Source: JAWLDA01 sp041686855 (GTDB lineage Bacteria > Bacillota > Limnochordia > DTU080 > RSA5). From it: 64,000 nucleotides of DNA. Shown piece after piece: positions 34,709-44,981 of the stretch (position 1 is the first letter of the stretch; every line of letters starts with the position of its first letter). The notes beneath the pieces are model-generated. The model was not told the origin of the DNA, did no database searches, and worked only from the letters and a program-made list of their open reading frames with translations. Where the stretch lies: contig JAWLDA010000008.1 in NCBI GenBank assembly GCA_041686855.1, positions 1 through 64,000 on the forward strand, in the 5' to 3' direction. The translations under genes and the position numbers were made by a program.

Positions 34709-34766
34709 TCCAAGACGGAGGATCCCCTCCCTCCCGCATTCATTACGCGTAAAAGGATGACCCAAA

Positions 34767-35894
34767 ATGCCTTATCGTTCCGCTCGTACATATGTGGCCT
34801 GTTTTTTGGCGCTTCTCGTCCTTGGAACCGCTTTGTACATGGTTCCGAACGCGGTCGGCACCGCCGCGGCCGACACGCCCTTGCGAATCGTCACGACGAC
34901 GACGATTCTTCGGGATATCGTACAAACCGTTTCCGGGGAGCGTGCCGTCGTCACGTCTTTGTTGAGTCCCGGCGCAGATTCACACACCTACCGCACTCGC
35001 CCCTCGGATCTCGTCACGCTCGCTCGGGCCGATCTCATCGTCCTCCACGGAGCTGGGCTCGACGCGTGGGCGCACCCTTTGATCGACCAAGTAGAATCGG
35101 CAACCCACATCACGACCGTGTCCGAAGCTTTGGCAGGTCATGGCCATGAGTCCTCTCTAGATCGCGAAAGAGTCACCGAAGGAGTTGCCGAGGTTATCCA
35201 GCAGCACACGCACAGAGAGGACGCGCCGGCTGAGGCACAACGTGAATCTGGGATGCAAGGGGCGCAAGGGGTACATGAGGAGCATGAATCACATGAGATT
35301 CATGAGGTGTATGAGGTATATGAGGAGCAAGGGGGGCATCTCCACGAACACGGAGACAAGGATCCTCACTCCTGGTTCGATCCGAATCTCGTCGTGCACT
35401 ACGTCGAATCTATCGAAGATGCGCTGGCGGCAGTCGATCCGGCCGGAACGGCCACGTATCGCGAAAACGCCGCAGCGTACATAGACGAACTGATCGAGCT
35501 CGACCACTGGATTCGAGCACAGGTGGACGAAATCCCCGTGGATCGGCGTAAACTCGTCACCAACCACGACACCTTCCGCTACTTTGCCGAAAGGTACCAC
35601 TTTGACGTAATCGGAGTCCTCCTCCCCAGCTTCAGCTCAGAGACAGAGGCCTCCGCTCGGCACATCGCCCAACTGGCTCGATCGCTGCAAAACGCCGGAG
35701 TGCCGGCCGTCTTTACCGAGGTGAGCTCCAGTCCGCGCCTCGCTGAGACGCTCGCACGCGAGGTGGGTGGCGATGTGCGCGTCGTTCCGTTATTCACCGA
35801 ATCCCTCTCAAGCGTCGACGGACCTGCGAGCACGTATTTGGAGTTCATGCGTTACAATGTGACGTCCATTGTGGAAGCCTTGGCCGAACGCTAA
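34767..35894 (+). CDS. ZnuA/TroA-type metal ABC transporter binding protein
   Basis: 375 residues; signal segment (ACFLALLVLGTALYMV) then LRIVTTTTILRDIVQTV, and metal-site features HTYRTRPSD, a histidine/acid-rich loop at about 124-199 (HTHREDAP and HEEHESHEIHE), DPHSWFDP and TEVSSSPRLAETLA. The His-rich loop indicates zinc rather than manganese. It is extended by a repetitive ATGAG-rich stretch. No znuB or znuC lies next to it, so permease and ATPase must be elsewhere. Two Zur-type operators sit upstream. Confidence 0.92.
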   Translation: MPYRSARTYVACFLALLVLGTALYMVPNAVGTAAADTPLRIVTTTTILRDIVQTVSGERAVVTSLLSPGADSHTYRTRPSDLVTLARADLIVLHGAGLDAWAHPLIDQVESATHITTVSEALAGHGHESSLDRERVTEGVAEVIQQHTHREDAPAEAQRESGMQGAQGVHEEHESHEIHEVYEVYEEQGGHLHEHGDKDPHSWFDPNLVVHYVESIEDALAAVDPAGTATYRENAAAYIDELIELDHWIRAQVDEIPVDRRKLVTNHDTFRYFAERYHFDVIGVLLPSFSSETEASARHIAQLARSLQNAGVPAVFTEVSSSPRLAETLAREVGGDVRVVPLFTESLSSVDGPASTYLEFMRYNVTSIVEALAER

Positions 35895-36026
35895 ACGCGA
35901 GCGCACCCTTGGCAAATGTGGCGCCGTTCGCACTGTGTGTGACTATAAATGCGACAGAGCAGATTAGCGGACTTCGACGCAGAGCGTAGAAATGAGACCC
36001 ATCAACGTGAGAAAGGTGGACGTTTC

Positions 36027-36776
36027 ATGGGGACGCCCTTGCCGGTGCGCTTTGTCGCTACAAGCTACAACATTTGGGCCAGCGCACGCTGGCCCGATCG
36101 AGAGAAAGCGCTAAGAGCCTTTGTCCGGATCTCCCAGCCAGATATCCTATGTCTTCAAGAGCTCCGTCCGGAGACACGCGCATGCCTTGATGAAGAGTTG
36201 CCGGACCATCAACGCGTGGAAGATCCTTTTGAAGGTTGGATACGCGAAGGGAATATCTACTGGAACACGCATATGTTTGCGCTGCAGGAGTATGGGACCA
36301 AGGAGATTGGCATGTTGGAACCCATGCGACGCCTGTTTTGGGCGCGCCTTCAGTTTAGAGGACTGGATCGATCCATGCTCGTCAGCACGGCGCATTATAC
36401 GTATCAGGGCAATAAGAGGGAAGTGGAGGAAGGTATCAGCCCAAGAATCGGTCAAGCCAAAGCGAGTGTGGCAGCCTTAAATGAATTGGCTAACCAGGAC
36501 GAACCCCTCTTGTTTATGGGGGATCTCAACGACGCCGTGAACCCAATCAAGTATTTGCGTAAGTCGGGCCTCAACGACAGTTTCACAGCCTTTGGCAGCC
36601 CGCCCGTGCCAACCCACCCGGCGATTCCGACCGCCTCCGGCACTCCACAAGTCCTGGATTGGCAGTTCCACCGCGGTCCCCTGCGGGTGATGAATACAAA
36701 CGTGGTCGACTTTTACGTCGACGATTTGGCCCCGTCAGACCATAAGCCGGTGGTCGTGACGTATGCGCTCGAATAG
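36027..36776 (+). CDS. Endonuclease/exonuclease/phosphatase (EEP) family protein
   Basis: 249 residues from ATG 36027, preceded by AAGGTGG seven bases away. The EEP signature runs in order: SYNIWAS, LCLQELR (catalytic Glu), FMGDLND (Asp-Asn pair) and PSDHKPVVVT (terminal Asp-His). Substrates may be nucleic acid, phospholipid or phosphoinositide; no signal peptide is seen from this start. It is downstream of the zinc-binding protein, with a strong terminator after it. Confidence 0.9.
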   Translation: MGTPLPVRFVATSYNIWASARWPDREKALRAFVRISQPDILCLQELRPETRACLDEELPDHQRVEDPFEGWIREGNIYWNTHMFALQEYGTKEIGMLEPMRRLFWARLQFRGLDRSMLVSTAHYTYQGNKREVEEGISPRIGQAKASVAALNELANQDEPLLFMGDLNDAVNPIKYLRKSGLNDSFTAFGSPPVPTHPAIPTASGTPQVLDWQFHRGPLRVMNTNVVDFYVDDLAPSDHKPVVVTYALE

Positions 36777-36786
36777 CAATGATCTT

Positions 36787-36833
36787 AAAGAAGCCTCTAA
36801 CGTGAGTCAGGATCTCGCGATAGAGGCTTCTTT
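36787..36833. terminator. Bidirectional terminator
   Basis: AAAGAAGCCTCTA (36787-36799) is the reverse complement of TAGAGGCTTCTTT (36821-36833), a perfect 13-bp stem between convergent EEP and FAD-oxidoreductase genes. A/T ends give T runs on both strands. Confidence 0.85.
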
Positions 36834-36869
36834 GCCACGACGGGGTAATCTGGCACAGCGGCTTACCCT

Positions 36870-38717
36870 TTACTCCTCGTAAACACGCACTTCACAGATG
36901 CGTGCGTGATCGATTCCATTCGTCGCTGTCACCTTGACGCGCATCTTTTCGACCGACGGGGCGTCCTCGATCTGGTGCACGCGCAGGCGCTGGTAGTTTC
37001 CTTGCACGGCTACAAGCTCAACCCACCGGTCGTCGACAAACCCTTCGATCACGTAATCCCGGACCGACTCCGGCTGCGGCCGCCCCCACTGCATCTTGGC
37101 AACGTAATCGTCCGAGTGACTCAACGTGAGGACGCGGTGCTGACCGACGTCAAAGACGAGGCGCACCTCCGCAGGGCGAACGGGTCGATCCCACGCAAGC
37201 TCGACCCAAGCAGGCAGCCCGTCGGCCGGATCACTCTTCCAGCGGTGGATCGACTCTGTCCTCCGCTCGGGTGCCGCGCCCCCTGGACCAAAAACGGCGC
37301 GGGTCTGCCCGGAGAGCACGGATTCAGCCGGGCCCTGCGCTTGAGCGCTCGAGGCGGATACTCGTGCCGTGCGCGCGACATCGTCCTCGTCCTTGTTGGA
37401 GACTCCGATGAGGAAGGCGTCGTCCTTGATGAGTTGTTGTTGGATCTTTGCCATCAGCTCGCCGTGCTTCGCAATCTCAGCCGGAGCCACGCCCTCCCGG
37501 ACGGACAGCGCCGCTGCAGTGCCGACGCCTTGCCCAACGACGGCGCACGTCGCCATCACTCGAGTTGAGGCAAAGGCGATGTGGGTGGCAGAGATATTGC
37601 GCCCGGCGAACATCAAATTGCGAGGGCCCGCTGAGACGCACGCCCGCAAGGGGATATCGAAGACGTATGGCACAGGGATCTGGTTACACGGGCGTTGGCT
37701 GGGGTCGTCGATCCCCTCCGGCGGATGCGTATCGATCGTCCAGCCGCCAAAGGCGATAGCGTCTTCGAAGGGCCTGGACTCGAGGAGATCCTGCTCCCGC
37801 AAGACGTACTGACCAATGAATCGGCGACTCTCCCGCTTTCCCGGCAGAAAGCCGAACCAGTCCAACGCCCAATTCTCAGCTCCGTGATCCCCTCGGTTCT
37901 TAACGTGGTCCCACACACCAAGCATGATGGCGAGCAACTCGTCGCGGATCGCCTCGTTATCCTTGATCGTGTCGAGTTCCCCACCCCATTCGACCCACCA
38001 GTACCCGTACTCGAGGCCCTTGTCGACCCCTCCATCGGCGTGCGGCCGAAACGTGAGATCCGACTCGTCAAACTTCCGAGCCCACTCAGGCGGCGTGAAC
38101 GGGGCGGGATAGCCCACATTGCGCGCCTGAAAGAGCAAGGTCGATCCCAAGCGCTTGTTGTCGGCCTTATCCTGCGCCAGTGACTCATTGTACTCCTCTT
38201 TGCCCTCTCGGCCTTCCCGGAACGGCGCCCCCGCCTCAGCCCCTAGGCGTCCGTCTCCGGTACAATCGACAAACACGTCGGCCGTGATGATAAAGCGATC
38301 CTCCGTCGACTGCCGCTCCGCCACGACATGCTGGATGCGCTCCCCGTCCGTCTGGGCGCCGACCACCGCAGTATTGAGCATCAAGGTTAAGTTAGGTTCG
38401 GCCCGGCACTTTTCGTAGAGAATCAGGTCCAGCATCGACGCTGAGCGCTGCGGATTGCGAACGCTTGTCTCAAGGCGAATCTCTTCGATGATTCCGCCCT
38501 CGCGCGCCTCCGTCTCGAGCTCGACGCCGCGTCCGCCGCTGTTGTCGGCGCCTACGATGTGCATGCGCACTTCGCTGGACGCGTTCCCCCCGAGCACGGA
38601 ACGGTCTTGACAAAGAATCACTCGCGCCCCGTTACGAGCCGCGGCCAAGGCGCACGGCACACCCGCCGGTCCCCCTCCTGCCACTAAAACGTCACACTCT
38701 AGCCTGGTCTCTTGCAC
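36870..38717 (-). CDS. FAD-dependent oxidoreductase (PF12831-type) with C-terminal discoidin-like domain
   Basis: 615 residues from GTG 38717, with GGAGGAG six bases upstream. Dinucleotide-binding GGGPAGVPCALAAARNG follows an ECDVLVAG strand; VLGGNASSEVRMH is the flavin loop of this family, VFVDCTGDGRLG a second hallmark, and GRNISATHIAFASTRVMATC the FAD-terminal block. A C-terminal region from about 500 looks like a beta-sandwich (F5/8-type). The family is often linked to glycan or unusual sugar oxidation. It is divergent from an esterase gene at 38840. Substrate unknown. Confidence 0.92.
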   Translation of the reverse strand: MQETRLECDVLVAGGGPAGVPCALAAARNGARVILCQDRSVLGGNASSEVRMHIVGADNSGGRGVELETEAREGGIIEEIRLETSVRNPQRSASMLDLILYEKCRAEPNLTLMLNTAVVGAQTDGERIQHVVAERQSTEDRFIITADVFVDCTGDGRLGAEAGAPFREGREGKEEYNESLAQDKADNKRLGSTLLFQARNVGYPAPFTPPEWARKFDESDLTFRPHADGGVDKGLEYGYWWVEWGGELDTIKDNEAIRDELLAIMLGVWDHVKNRGDHGAENWALDWFGFLPGKRESRRFIGQYVLREQDLLESRPFEDAIAFGGWTIDTHPPEGIDDPSQRPCNQIPVPYVFDIPLRACVSAGPRNLMFAGRNISATHIAFASTRVMATCAVVGQGVGTAAALSVREGVAPAEIAKHGELMAKIQQQLIKDDAFLIGVSNKDEDDVARTARVSASSAQAQGPAESVLSGQTRAVFGPGGAAPERRTESIHRWKSDPADGLPAWVELAWDRPVRPAEVRLVFDVGQHRVLTLSHSDDYVAKMQWGRPQPESVRDYVIEGFVDDRWVELVAVQGNYQRLRVHQIEDAPSVEKMRVKVTATNGIDHARICEVRVYEE

Positions 38718-38839
38718 TTCTAGCTCCTCCTTCGTTACAATCCACCTAGCAGCCCAACAGGCTGAAAATATCCAAGGGCACGCCCTAATGCAATCTAGCA
38801 ACCCCGACTCTACAAGACTCTTTTGGAGGCTCAAACACC

Positions 38840-39874
38840 GTGGTCGATCACGCACAGACCGTTCCGGCCGCTCACCAGGTGCCGCCGATTCAGCGTCCCG
38901 AGGACTTTAACGACTATTGGAGCAGTATGCTCACGGAGCTAAACGCTTCACCCATTGAGGTGAGCGTCGAGGAATCCGCCCTCGCCAACACACCCAAGAT
39001 TCCTGGGAACTCGGGAACCGTCACCGACGCAGTCTCAGTCTCTCGGCTCTCCTTTGCCAGCCTCGGCGGAAAGCGACCCGTGGGATGGCTCTTTAAACCT
39101 TCTCAACGTCGGCCCGAAGGAGCCTTACTCTTTTTGCCCGGATACAGCACCGCCTGTGGCTCCGAACTGATTCACACCGTCCTCGCCCAGGTTGCTCATT
39201 CCGGCTACGCCGTGCTAGCCGTCGATCCGCGAGGCCAGGGAGCCGCACGCAACCAACACCCGCCGCTACCCGACGGGAAGATTCTCACCGGCCTGCTTGA
39301 TCCGATTTCGTTCATTTACCGCGGCATCGTCGCCGACTGCGTCCGCGCCGCAGAAGCGCTCACTCATCTGACCGGCTTCGAACGTATCGGCGTCCTCGGC
39401 CACTCTCAGGGTGGGGGACTCGCGCTCATCACTGCCAGCCTGGCGCCGGAGCGAGTCGGAGCTGTGGGATGCATGATCCCCTTCCTCACCCACTTCGCTT
39501 GGAGCCTCAGACACCGACCGAGCACCGGCCCATACCGAGAGGTGTACGATTTTGTGGCAGAGCACCCCCAAAGCCGCGCCGCGGTTGAACGAAGTCTGGG
39601 TTACCTCGACACGCTCCACCATGCGCCCCGCGTCCAGGCGCCGATCCTCGTCTCCGTCGGGCTAAAGGATACGACCTGCCAGCCGCCGACGGTCTATGCG
39701 CTCTTTGAACGCTTGCAGAACACTCGGAGCCTCCTGGTCCTGCCGGACGTCGGCCACGAGCACGCCCCTGACTTTTACCACCACGAGCTGGCGTGGTTTC
39801 GGCGCTACCTCCGAAATGAGGCGGACGACGAAGTCACACTGCAGCGCTTAGCACTTCCGCCCGCTCTACAGTGA
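38840..39874 (+). CDS. Acetyl-xylan-esterase-like alpha/beta hydrolase
   Basis: 344 residues from GTG 38840 (GGAGG ten bases upstream). AXE1-type features: N-terminal FNDYW near residue 25, the oxyanion strand LLFLPGYST, AVDPRGQGA, the nucleophile elbow GHSQGGG, the Asp in LVSVGLKDTTCQPP and the His in VGHEHAPDF. No signal peptide, so it would deacetylate imported oligosaccharides or related acetyl esters in the cytoplasm. The 122 bp to the divergent FAD oxidoreductase holds both promoters. Confidence 0.9.
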   Translation: MVDHAQTVPAAHQVPPIQRPEDFNDYWSSMLTELNASPIEVSVEESALANTPKIPGNSGTVTDAVSVSRLSFASLGGKRPVGWLFKPSQRRPEGALLFLPGYSTACGSELIHTVLAQVAHSGYAVLAVDPRGQGAARNQHPPLPDGKILTGLLDPISFIYRGIVADCVRAAEALTHLTGFERIGVLGHSQGGGLALITASLAPERVGAVGCMIPFLTHFAWSLRHRPSTGPYREVYDFVAEHPQSRAAVERSLGYLDTLHHAPRVQAPILVSVGLKDTTCQPPTVYALFERLQNTRSLLVLPDVGHEHAPDFYHHELAWFRRYLRNEADDEVTLQRLALPPALQ

Positions 39875-39948
39875 TGGCAACCAGCAGCGAGATTAGGAGC
39901 GGCCGCAGGGGGATTGGCAGAGCTCTGCAGTAGTCAGCAGCGCTCTGC

Positions 39949-39982
39949 GGTGGGGTCAGGCGAACCCATCGCCGACCCCACC
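39949..39982. terminator. Bidirectional terminator
   Basis: GGTGGGGTC (39949-39957) pairs with GACCCCACC (39974-39982), and the loop contains a further GGCG/CGCC stem. It lies between convergent esterase and GHL10 genes. Confidence 0.8.
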
Positions 39983-40000
39983 GGGCACCTACGGCGTGCA

Positions 40001-42985
40001 TTACCGTGCATACTCCACCTGCAGCTGTACGTCGTAGAGTGAATGAGACGGGCTCTTTCCGACAGGGCTCGACGCGTCAGCGAGGCTCACTTCGAGGCGG
40101 TTGTCGCCCCGTCGCAACCATTCCCTGCCGACAGGGTACTCCAAAGCAGAGGCTTGCTCAGCACTGGCCAACGGGTGCCCGTTGAGTCGCACGCTCACAT
40201 CTTCTGCCGCCACGTCATCCGACGCGACCAAGCGGAGCGTGATGCGCGGCGTGAACCCGGCCGCAACAGAAGCCTCCACATCCTCGCCGACCGGCAGATT
40301 AATGAGGAGCGGCGCCCCCTCTTCCAACTTCATCGGAGAGTCTGGAGTGAGCACGGGAACGACATTGTACTCAGCGGAGGCGCTCACCCATCGTCTCGAA
40401 CTCCCGTAGCCGGTGTTCCCCCGGAAACTGGCATAGTACGCCTTATCCGTGCCCACCAAGCTTTCCGGACTGCCGATCTCGTGCAGCATCGGATGGGTCG
40501 GCCGGAACATGTTAAACAGATGAATGCCCGCTGCACCGGCCTGCCAAAGGTTCATCGCCCGAGCGCGATAACTCTGAATGGCGGTACGCCCGGGTTGTAT
40601 CGAATGCGCGTCGCTCACCCGCGACTCGTCCAGGCTGGGGTAAACCGGCACCCCGTAACGCCGTCCAAGCTCCACGCTCTCTTCCCACTCGCTCAACCGA
40701 AAGTACCCCGTGGGGATCAGCAAGTCGATCAACCCATCGACCAACCACTCTTCCAAGTCGATTCCAATGGCTCGATTGAACGCAACTGAATCGGGGACTC
40801 GCACCGCGATCAGAATCGGTTTGCCGCGTCGCGCTCCAATTTCACGCGTCCGTTCCCGCACGCGGCCTAGGAGCTCGGTGAGGGCGTTCAACTCCTCCTC
40901 GCCGGCGATTTCACCCCACGCCACCCGTTTAAAGAGGGCCGGGTGGCGGAAGAAGTCGAGCAGGACACCGTCGACATCGTAGTTGTCCGCCACTTCCTCG
41001 ATGTAACGGAAGGCCAGCTCACGCACCTCTGATCGGCCGTAGTCGATCCCTGACCAAAGACCGTGGGGCGGACGGTGCTCAGGCGAGCCAAAGAGCCACT
41101 CGGGGTGCTCTCGCTTTAACTGAGACATCAGGAGCGGGTTGCCGGCATCGTGAATGTCGTTCATCCGCATCGCCCAAAAGATCTCCAAATCGTGCTCACG
41201 AGCGAAGTCGACCATCACCTGCAGCGGGTCGGTACCGTGCCGCAATATCAGCTCCGGTGTGAAGTTATACTGGTAGACCCCCTCCCGAGTGATTGCAACC
41301 TCGCCGATCTCAGTCCAATGCGAGAACGCACCGAAGGTACCGGAGGTGGTATCGTAAGCAATCGTGTCGACCTGGGTCCCGACGAGCGCAGTCGTGCGGG
41401 TGTCGAGGAAACGCTCCACCGTGAGACTCGTGCGCGGCGCACGGGCGTCCCCGCCGTCATTGTTGAAGATAATGCGGCGTTCGCGTGTGGCTGCGGCCCG
41501 TCGCAGTCGAGCCTCCTCCTCGAGGGAGATGGAGAAGAGTTCCTGTTCATCCGTCGCCAAAGCGCTTTGTGACCGGGACGCATCGAGACCGGGTGGAGGC
41601 GGCATGACAAAGTGCTCTCTGTTAAACGATCGGATGTCGAGACTGGTCGCCGGCTCGTGGACGCGGAAGCGCACTTCCCATAGCCCAAACGGGGCTGATT
41701 CAGGCAGTGCGATTGTCGTGGGAATCCGGGAGAGCTCTTTGCCGGCTGTGACCCGTCGATCGAAGAGCGTGCGCTCTGGGTAAGCGTGGGTTGTGAACCT
41801 CCCCGTCCGGGGATCGCGCGCCGTCACCTGGAGCGCAGCAGAGATCGTCAACGGAATCTCGTTGATCTCCCCGTCGCTTTGCACCTGAACTTCAACGTCG
41901 AGCGCATCGGCCTCTTCGTTAAACTCCACGGCGCCGATGGCCACGTTGAGCCACCCAATCGAGACGTCGGTGGCGCTCGTGAGCCACACGTGACCGTCTG
42001 CGACGTACTCCAGCGTGAGCGTCGTCTTGCCGGGCAAGTGTAGCAGGATCGGCGGCAGTCGGGTCTCGTCGTCGGTCACATGGATGGGTCCCAGTCGCTC
42101 TTGTTCTCCCGTGTCATGATGCCGAGCCCGGAGCCAATACGCGGCATCGGGGCGTGCCCCTGGAGCAACTAGGCGGATAAAGATCGACTCATCGCGATCG
42201 AACATGCCAAACGCTAGATGGGGAGTGGCCTCGGACGCCACTTCGAGTCGACTGGCGACAGGCACGTACTCCGAGTAAACGTCGAAACCGGAGACGTGCA
42301 CACCTGCCGTAGCGTGTCCTGCAGGAGGGGTGCGGGCGGCACTCTCCTCCTTTGGAAGCGGTAAACCGGTGGCTGCGAAGAGCGCCCGCTCGTCCGCTCC
42401 GACGGAGAATCCACCCGTGTGGATCATCTCCCCGGAAGTCACATCGATGACTTGCAACGAACCCATACCACTTTGCGGATCGTAACTCAAGCGTGTCGTA
42501 TACGTATGCCCGGCTTGGGGCGCCAGGGTCTTAATTGCCGTCGTGGCAGGCTGTGCGCTCAAACGATCGACGAGCTGCATTTGCCACGCTTGGACCCACC
42601 CGACCTGGGTCTTAGTCCAGATCAAACCGAGCTTGGGCGCGGCAGCGTCGCGGTCGTGTGCCATGTTCACCAACCAAACCTCATTCGCCTGGGTAGCGCT
42701 CCACTCTTCGCTGAACCGCAGGCTGGAGAGGATCGTCACTGGACCGGCGACTGCGCTCTCAGTCCGAACAAACGCTTTGTCGGCCACGACACTCCCAGCC
42801 CCTTCACCCGCGCCGGGTTGGAAGGCAAAGGCGCGTTGGACAGGATCGGGATGAAACCGAGTGCCTTGAGCCCCTTGGGATCCACTCACCCCTTGGGCCC
42901 CGACCACTCCCACGAGCGCGACGAGCATCAGAAGACCGAGCGCGAAAGCGAGACAACGTTGTAAAAGCAGCGATACTGCAGGCAA
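40001..42985 (-). CDS. Large secreted GHL10/DUF187-type glycosidase
   Basis: 994 residues from TTG 42985 (GGAGGG seven bases upstream). A signal peptide (LAFALGLLMLVALVGVVGAQG) leads into beta-rich N-terminal regions (about 40-490). A TIM-barrel of the glycosyl-hydrolase-like 10 type follows, with GVYQYNFTPELI, EIFWAMRMNDIHDAG, VDGVLLDFFRHPALF and TGYFRLSEW, and a C-terminal beta domain. Such enzymes cleave glycans or peptidoglycan-like polymers outside the cytoplasm. It is the last gene of an operon led by a binding protein. Confidence 0.88.
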   Translation of the reverse strand: MPAVSLLLQRCLAFALGLLMLVALVGVVGAQGVSGSQGAQGTRFHPDPVQRAFAFQPGAGEGAGSVVADKAFVRTESAVAGPVTILSSLRFSEEWSATQANEVWLVNMAHDRDAAAPKLGLIWTKTQVGWVQAWQMQLVDRLSAQPATTAIKTLAPQAGHTYTTRLSYDPQSGMGSLQVIDVTSGEMIHTGGFSVGADERALFAATGLPLPKEESAARTPPAGHATAGVHVSGFDVYSEYVPVASRLEVASEATPHLAFGMFDRDESIFIRLVAPGARPDAAYWLRARHHDTGEQERLGPIHVTDDETRLPPILLHLPGKTTLTLEYVADGHVWLTSATDVSIGWLNVAIGAVEFNEEADALDVEVQVQSDGEINEIPLTISAALQVTARDPRTGRFTTHAYPERTLFDRRVTAGKELSRIPTTIALPESAPFGLWEVRFRVHEPATSLDIRSFNREHFVMPPPPGLDASRSQSALATDEQELFSISLEEEARLRRAAATRERRIIFNNDGGDARAPRTSLTVERFLDTRTTALVGTQVDTIAYDTTSGTFGAFSHWTEIGEVAITREGVYQYNFTPELILRHGTDPLQVMVDFAREHDLEIFWAMRMNDIHDAGNPLLMSQLKREHPEWLFGSPEHRPPHGLWSGIDYGRSEVRELAFRYIEEVADNYDVDGVLLDFFRHPALFKRVAWGEIAGEEELNALTELLGRVRERTREIGARRGKPILIAVRVPDSVAFNRAIGIDLEEWLVDGLIDLLIPTGYFRLSEWEESVELGRRYGVPVYPSLDESRVSDAHSIQPGRTAIQSYRARAMNLWQAGAAGIHLFNMFRPTHPMLHEIGSPESLVGTDKAYYASFRGNTGYGSSRRWVSASAEYNVVPVLTPDSPMKLEEGAPLLINLPVGEDVEASVAAGFTPRITLRLVASDDVAAEDVSVRLNGHPLASAEQASALEYPVGREWLRRGDNRLEVSLADASSPVGKSPSHSLYDVQLQVEYAR

Positions 42986-43044
42986 TGTGACTCCCTCCCA
43001 CCGCCCATGTTCGCCCAAAGCGCCCGTGGGCCTGGTAAACGTCC

Positions 43045-44070
43045 CTACGAATCTGCGTACAGCGATGCAAGCACCTCGTCGAGATTAAATTCGGCCAAAT
43101 AAATGCACGACCGCTTCTTCCCTTGCAGGGCGGCATACTCGTGACTGCTGTAATAGCTCATGAGCACCCGTCGACCCTCTTTGACGAACCCTGCGTACGA
43201 CGTATCACCGCCTGAGGGAAGTGTAAAGAGCAACCGGGGCTGTACTTCATCGCCCGCTACGTCGGCAGGAATGAAGAAACAGGCCGTGCGCACCTCCTCT
43301 TGCTCGTGGTCGCGCGCGGCGAGGAAGTACCCTTCCTCGACTTTGAGCAGTCCGAGGCCCGTCAACCGTCGTCCCAACTTTGTGTATCGCCACGTTTGAT
43401 ACGGCGCGTCGGCCCGCGCCAAGACCGGGCAACCATCGCTTGCCGGAGGATCGAGACGCATACCGTCGTTACGCACTAGCACCGTGGCCCGGTCGTCTCC
43501 CTCCATGATGAGGACAGACTCGTTGGCCCAGGGCACGTCGTAAACGACACTCACATCACGCCACGCCTCCCCGTCTTCAGACGTGTAAAAGACGCTGCGA
43601 ATATCACGCTTGTTCCCGTGATAGCGGTACCCCGCTCCGTAAAAGCGCCCCTGGTGGTAGACCGGCCACCACACGACGTAGTTCTCTTTCTCAAGGGCTC
43701 GCCGCACAGGGACAAAGGAGCGACCGTCCTCGGTCCAGGAGAGCATCGCATCTCTGCGGTCGGGACTTTGATACTCAAACGCGTGTACATAAAGGCGATC
43801 GGGTGTCGCCACCAACTTGGGGTCGCGCAGATCCATGCCGTACATGCCGGAGAGGGTGGCGACGTGCTCCCAACTCCCTCCGTCGTCATCCGAGGCGAGG
43901 AGCGTAACCACACCTTCAGGAGCGCTCGCAGTGACGTGGCCCTCTGCTGTCCGAAAGGCAAGGTAAAGTCGCCCCTGCCAGCGAGCGAGCGAGGTAAACG
44001 CGTTGTGGCGCCCATTGTCAAACACTTTGCGGATGTTTACTGCGTCGACACGTGCTCCGTTCTCACTCAC
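43045..44070 (-). CDS. Sialidase-like BNR-repeat protein (second)
   Basis: 341 residues, propeller with Asp boxes such as SDDDGGSWEH and SEDGEAWRD plus SWTEDGRSF. No signal peptide. The GTG start overlaps the TGA stop of the DapA-like gene (GTGA), so translation is coupled. Being next to a DapA/NanA-type lyase makes sialic-acid-like substrates conceivable. An arginine triad is not evident, so cytoplasmic hydrolase or binding function is open. Confidence 0.85.
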   Translation of the reverse strand: MSENGARVDAVNIRKVFDNGRHNAFTSLARWQGRLYLAFRTAEGHVTASAPEGVVTLLASDDDGGSWEHVATLSGMYGMDLRDPKLVATPDRLYVHAFEYQSPDRRDAMLSWTEDGRSFVPVRRALEKENYVVWWPVYHQGRFYGAGYRYHGNKRDIRSVFYTSEDGEAWRDVSVVYDVPWANESVLIMEGDDRATVLVRNDGMRLDPPASDGCPVLARADAPYQTWRYTKLGRRLTGLGLLKVEEGYFLAARDHEQEEVRTACFFIPADVAGDEVQPRLLFTLPSGGDTSYAGFVKEGRRVLMSYYSSHEYAALQGKKRSCIYLAEFNLDEVLASLYADS

Positions 44071-44966
44071 TCGCTCTTCACCCCCAAGTGGATCCCAAAA
44101 CCCTTCAGCGCCTCCAGCATCGCGTCGACCTCCGCAGCGGCAAGTGGCTGGAACGGCCGCCGGGGCGCGCCCACCCGAACACCCTGTACCTCAAGAAGCG
44201 CCTTAAACGCCGCGTACGGATTGGTGCCGCACACGATCGCCCGCACCCTCGTGAGGCGCTCCTGCGCTGCCCACAAATCCGGCGCGCCCTCGACCGCAGC
44301 AGCGGTCACCTCGGCCACGATGTCGGGCAAAACGGTCGCCAAGCCGGAGACCGGTCCCGCTCCTCCCGCCAAAATACTCGACCCAATAAGCGCCTCGTAG
44401 CCTTGGTACACCTCGAGTCCGCTCACACGAATGAGCTGCAGGTGCTCGGCCATCTGTGTGGCACTGTCCTTGACACCCTTTAAATTGCCGTACGTCTCAG
44501 CGAGGTCCGCCAACTCCTGCCAGCTCCAGGGATCGCCCATCTTGCGGTAGAGGTAGACCGGCAGCCCCGAAGCTGCCTTGAGGGCATCTCGAAAGTACTG
44601 TAGTACGGCTCGCTGCTCGTAGCGGTAAGCTACCGGCGTCGCCACCACCACACCGGCAATGCGGGGAGCGGCACTTTGCTGCCCGACAAAGTCGATCCGT
44701 TCAAGGGTCTCCCGTGTCGACGGCGCCGACACATTGAGGAGCATGTCGCTCCCATCCGAAGTTGCCAGAGCGGCCTGCACAAGCTCCCGCCACTCGGCGT
44801 CCGAAAGCAAAGGTCCCATACCGGTCGAGCCGGCGACAAAGAACCCTTCGACACCGCGGCTGCGCAAGAATTTGACGAGCGGTGCAACGCGAGTCGCCTC
44901 AAGTCGCTCTCCGTCGTCACTCAAAGGTGTATCCAAGGCCGCGAGCACTTTGGCCATACGGGCCAT
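44067..44966 (-). CDS. DapA/NanA-family aldolase
   Basis: A 299-residue Schiff-base TIM barrel. The family GSTGMGPLLSDAEW block, the tyrosine of PVYLYRK and the active-site lysine in LKGVKDSATQM are visible. AAGGAGG lies six bases from the ATG. DapA, N-acetylneuraminate lyase and keto-deoxy-sugar-acid aldolases share this fold; the neighbours (sugar binding protein, sialidase-like protein, glycosidase, IclR) favour a catabolic sugar-acid lyase over lysine synthesis. A 13-bp hairpin lies just upstream. Confidence 0.92.
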   Translation of the reverse strand: MARMAKVLAALDTPLSDDGERLEATRVAPLVKFLRSRGVEGFFVAGSTGMGPLLSDAEWRELVQAALATSDGSDMLLNVSAPSTRETLERIDFVGQQSAAPRIAGVVVATPVAYRYEQRAVLQYFRDALKAASGLPVYLYRKMGDPWSWQELADLAETYGNLKGVKDSATQMAEHLQLIRVSGLEVYQGYEALIGSSILAGGAGPVSGLATVLPDIVAEVTAAAVEGAPDLWAAQERLTRVRAIVCGTNPYAAFKALLEVQGVRVGAPRRPFQPLAAAEVDAMLEALKGFGIHLGVKSE

Positions 44967-44981
44967 AATTATCCTCCTTAC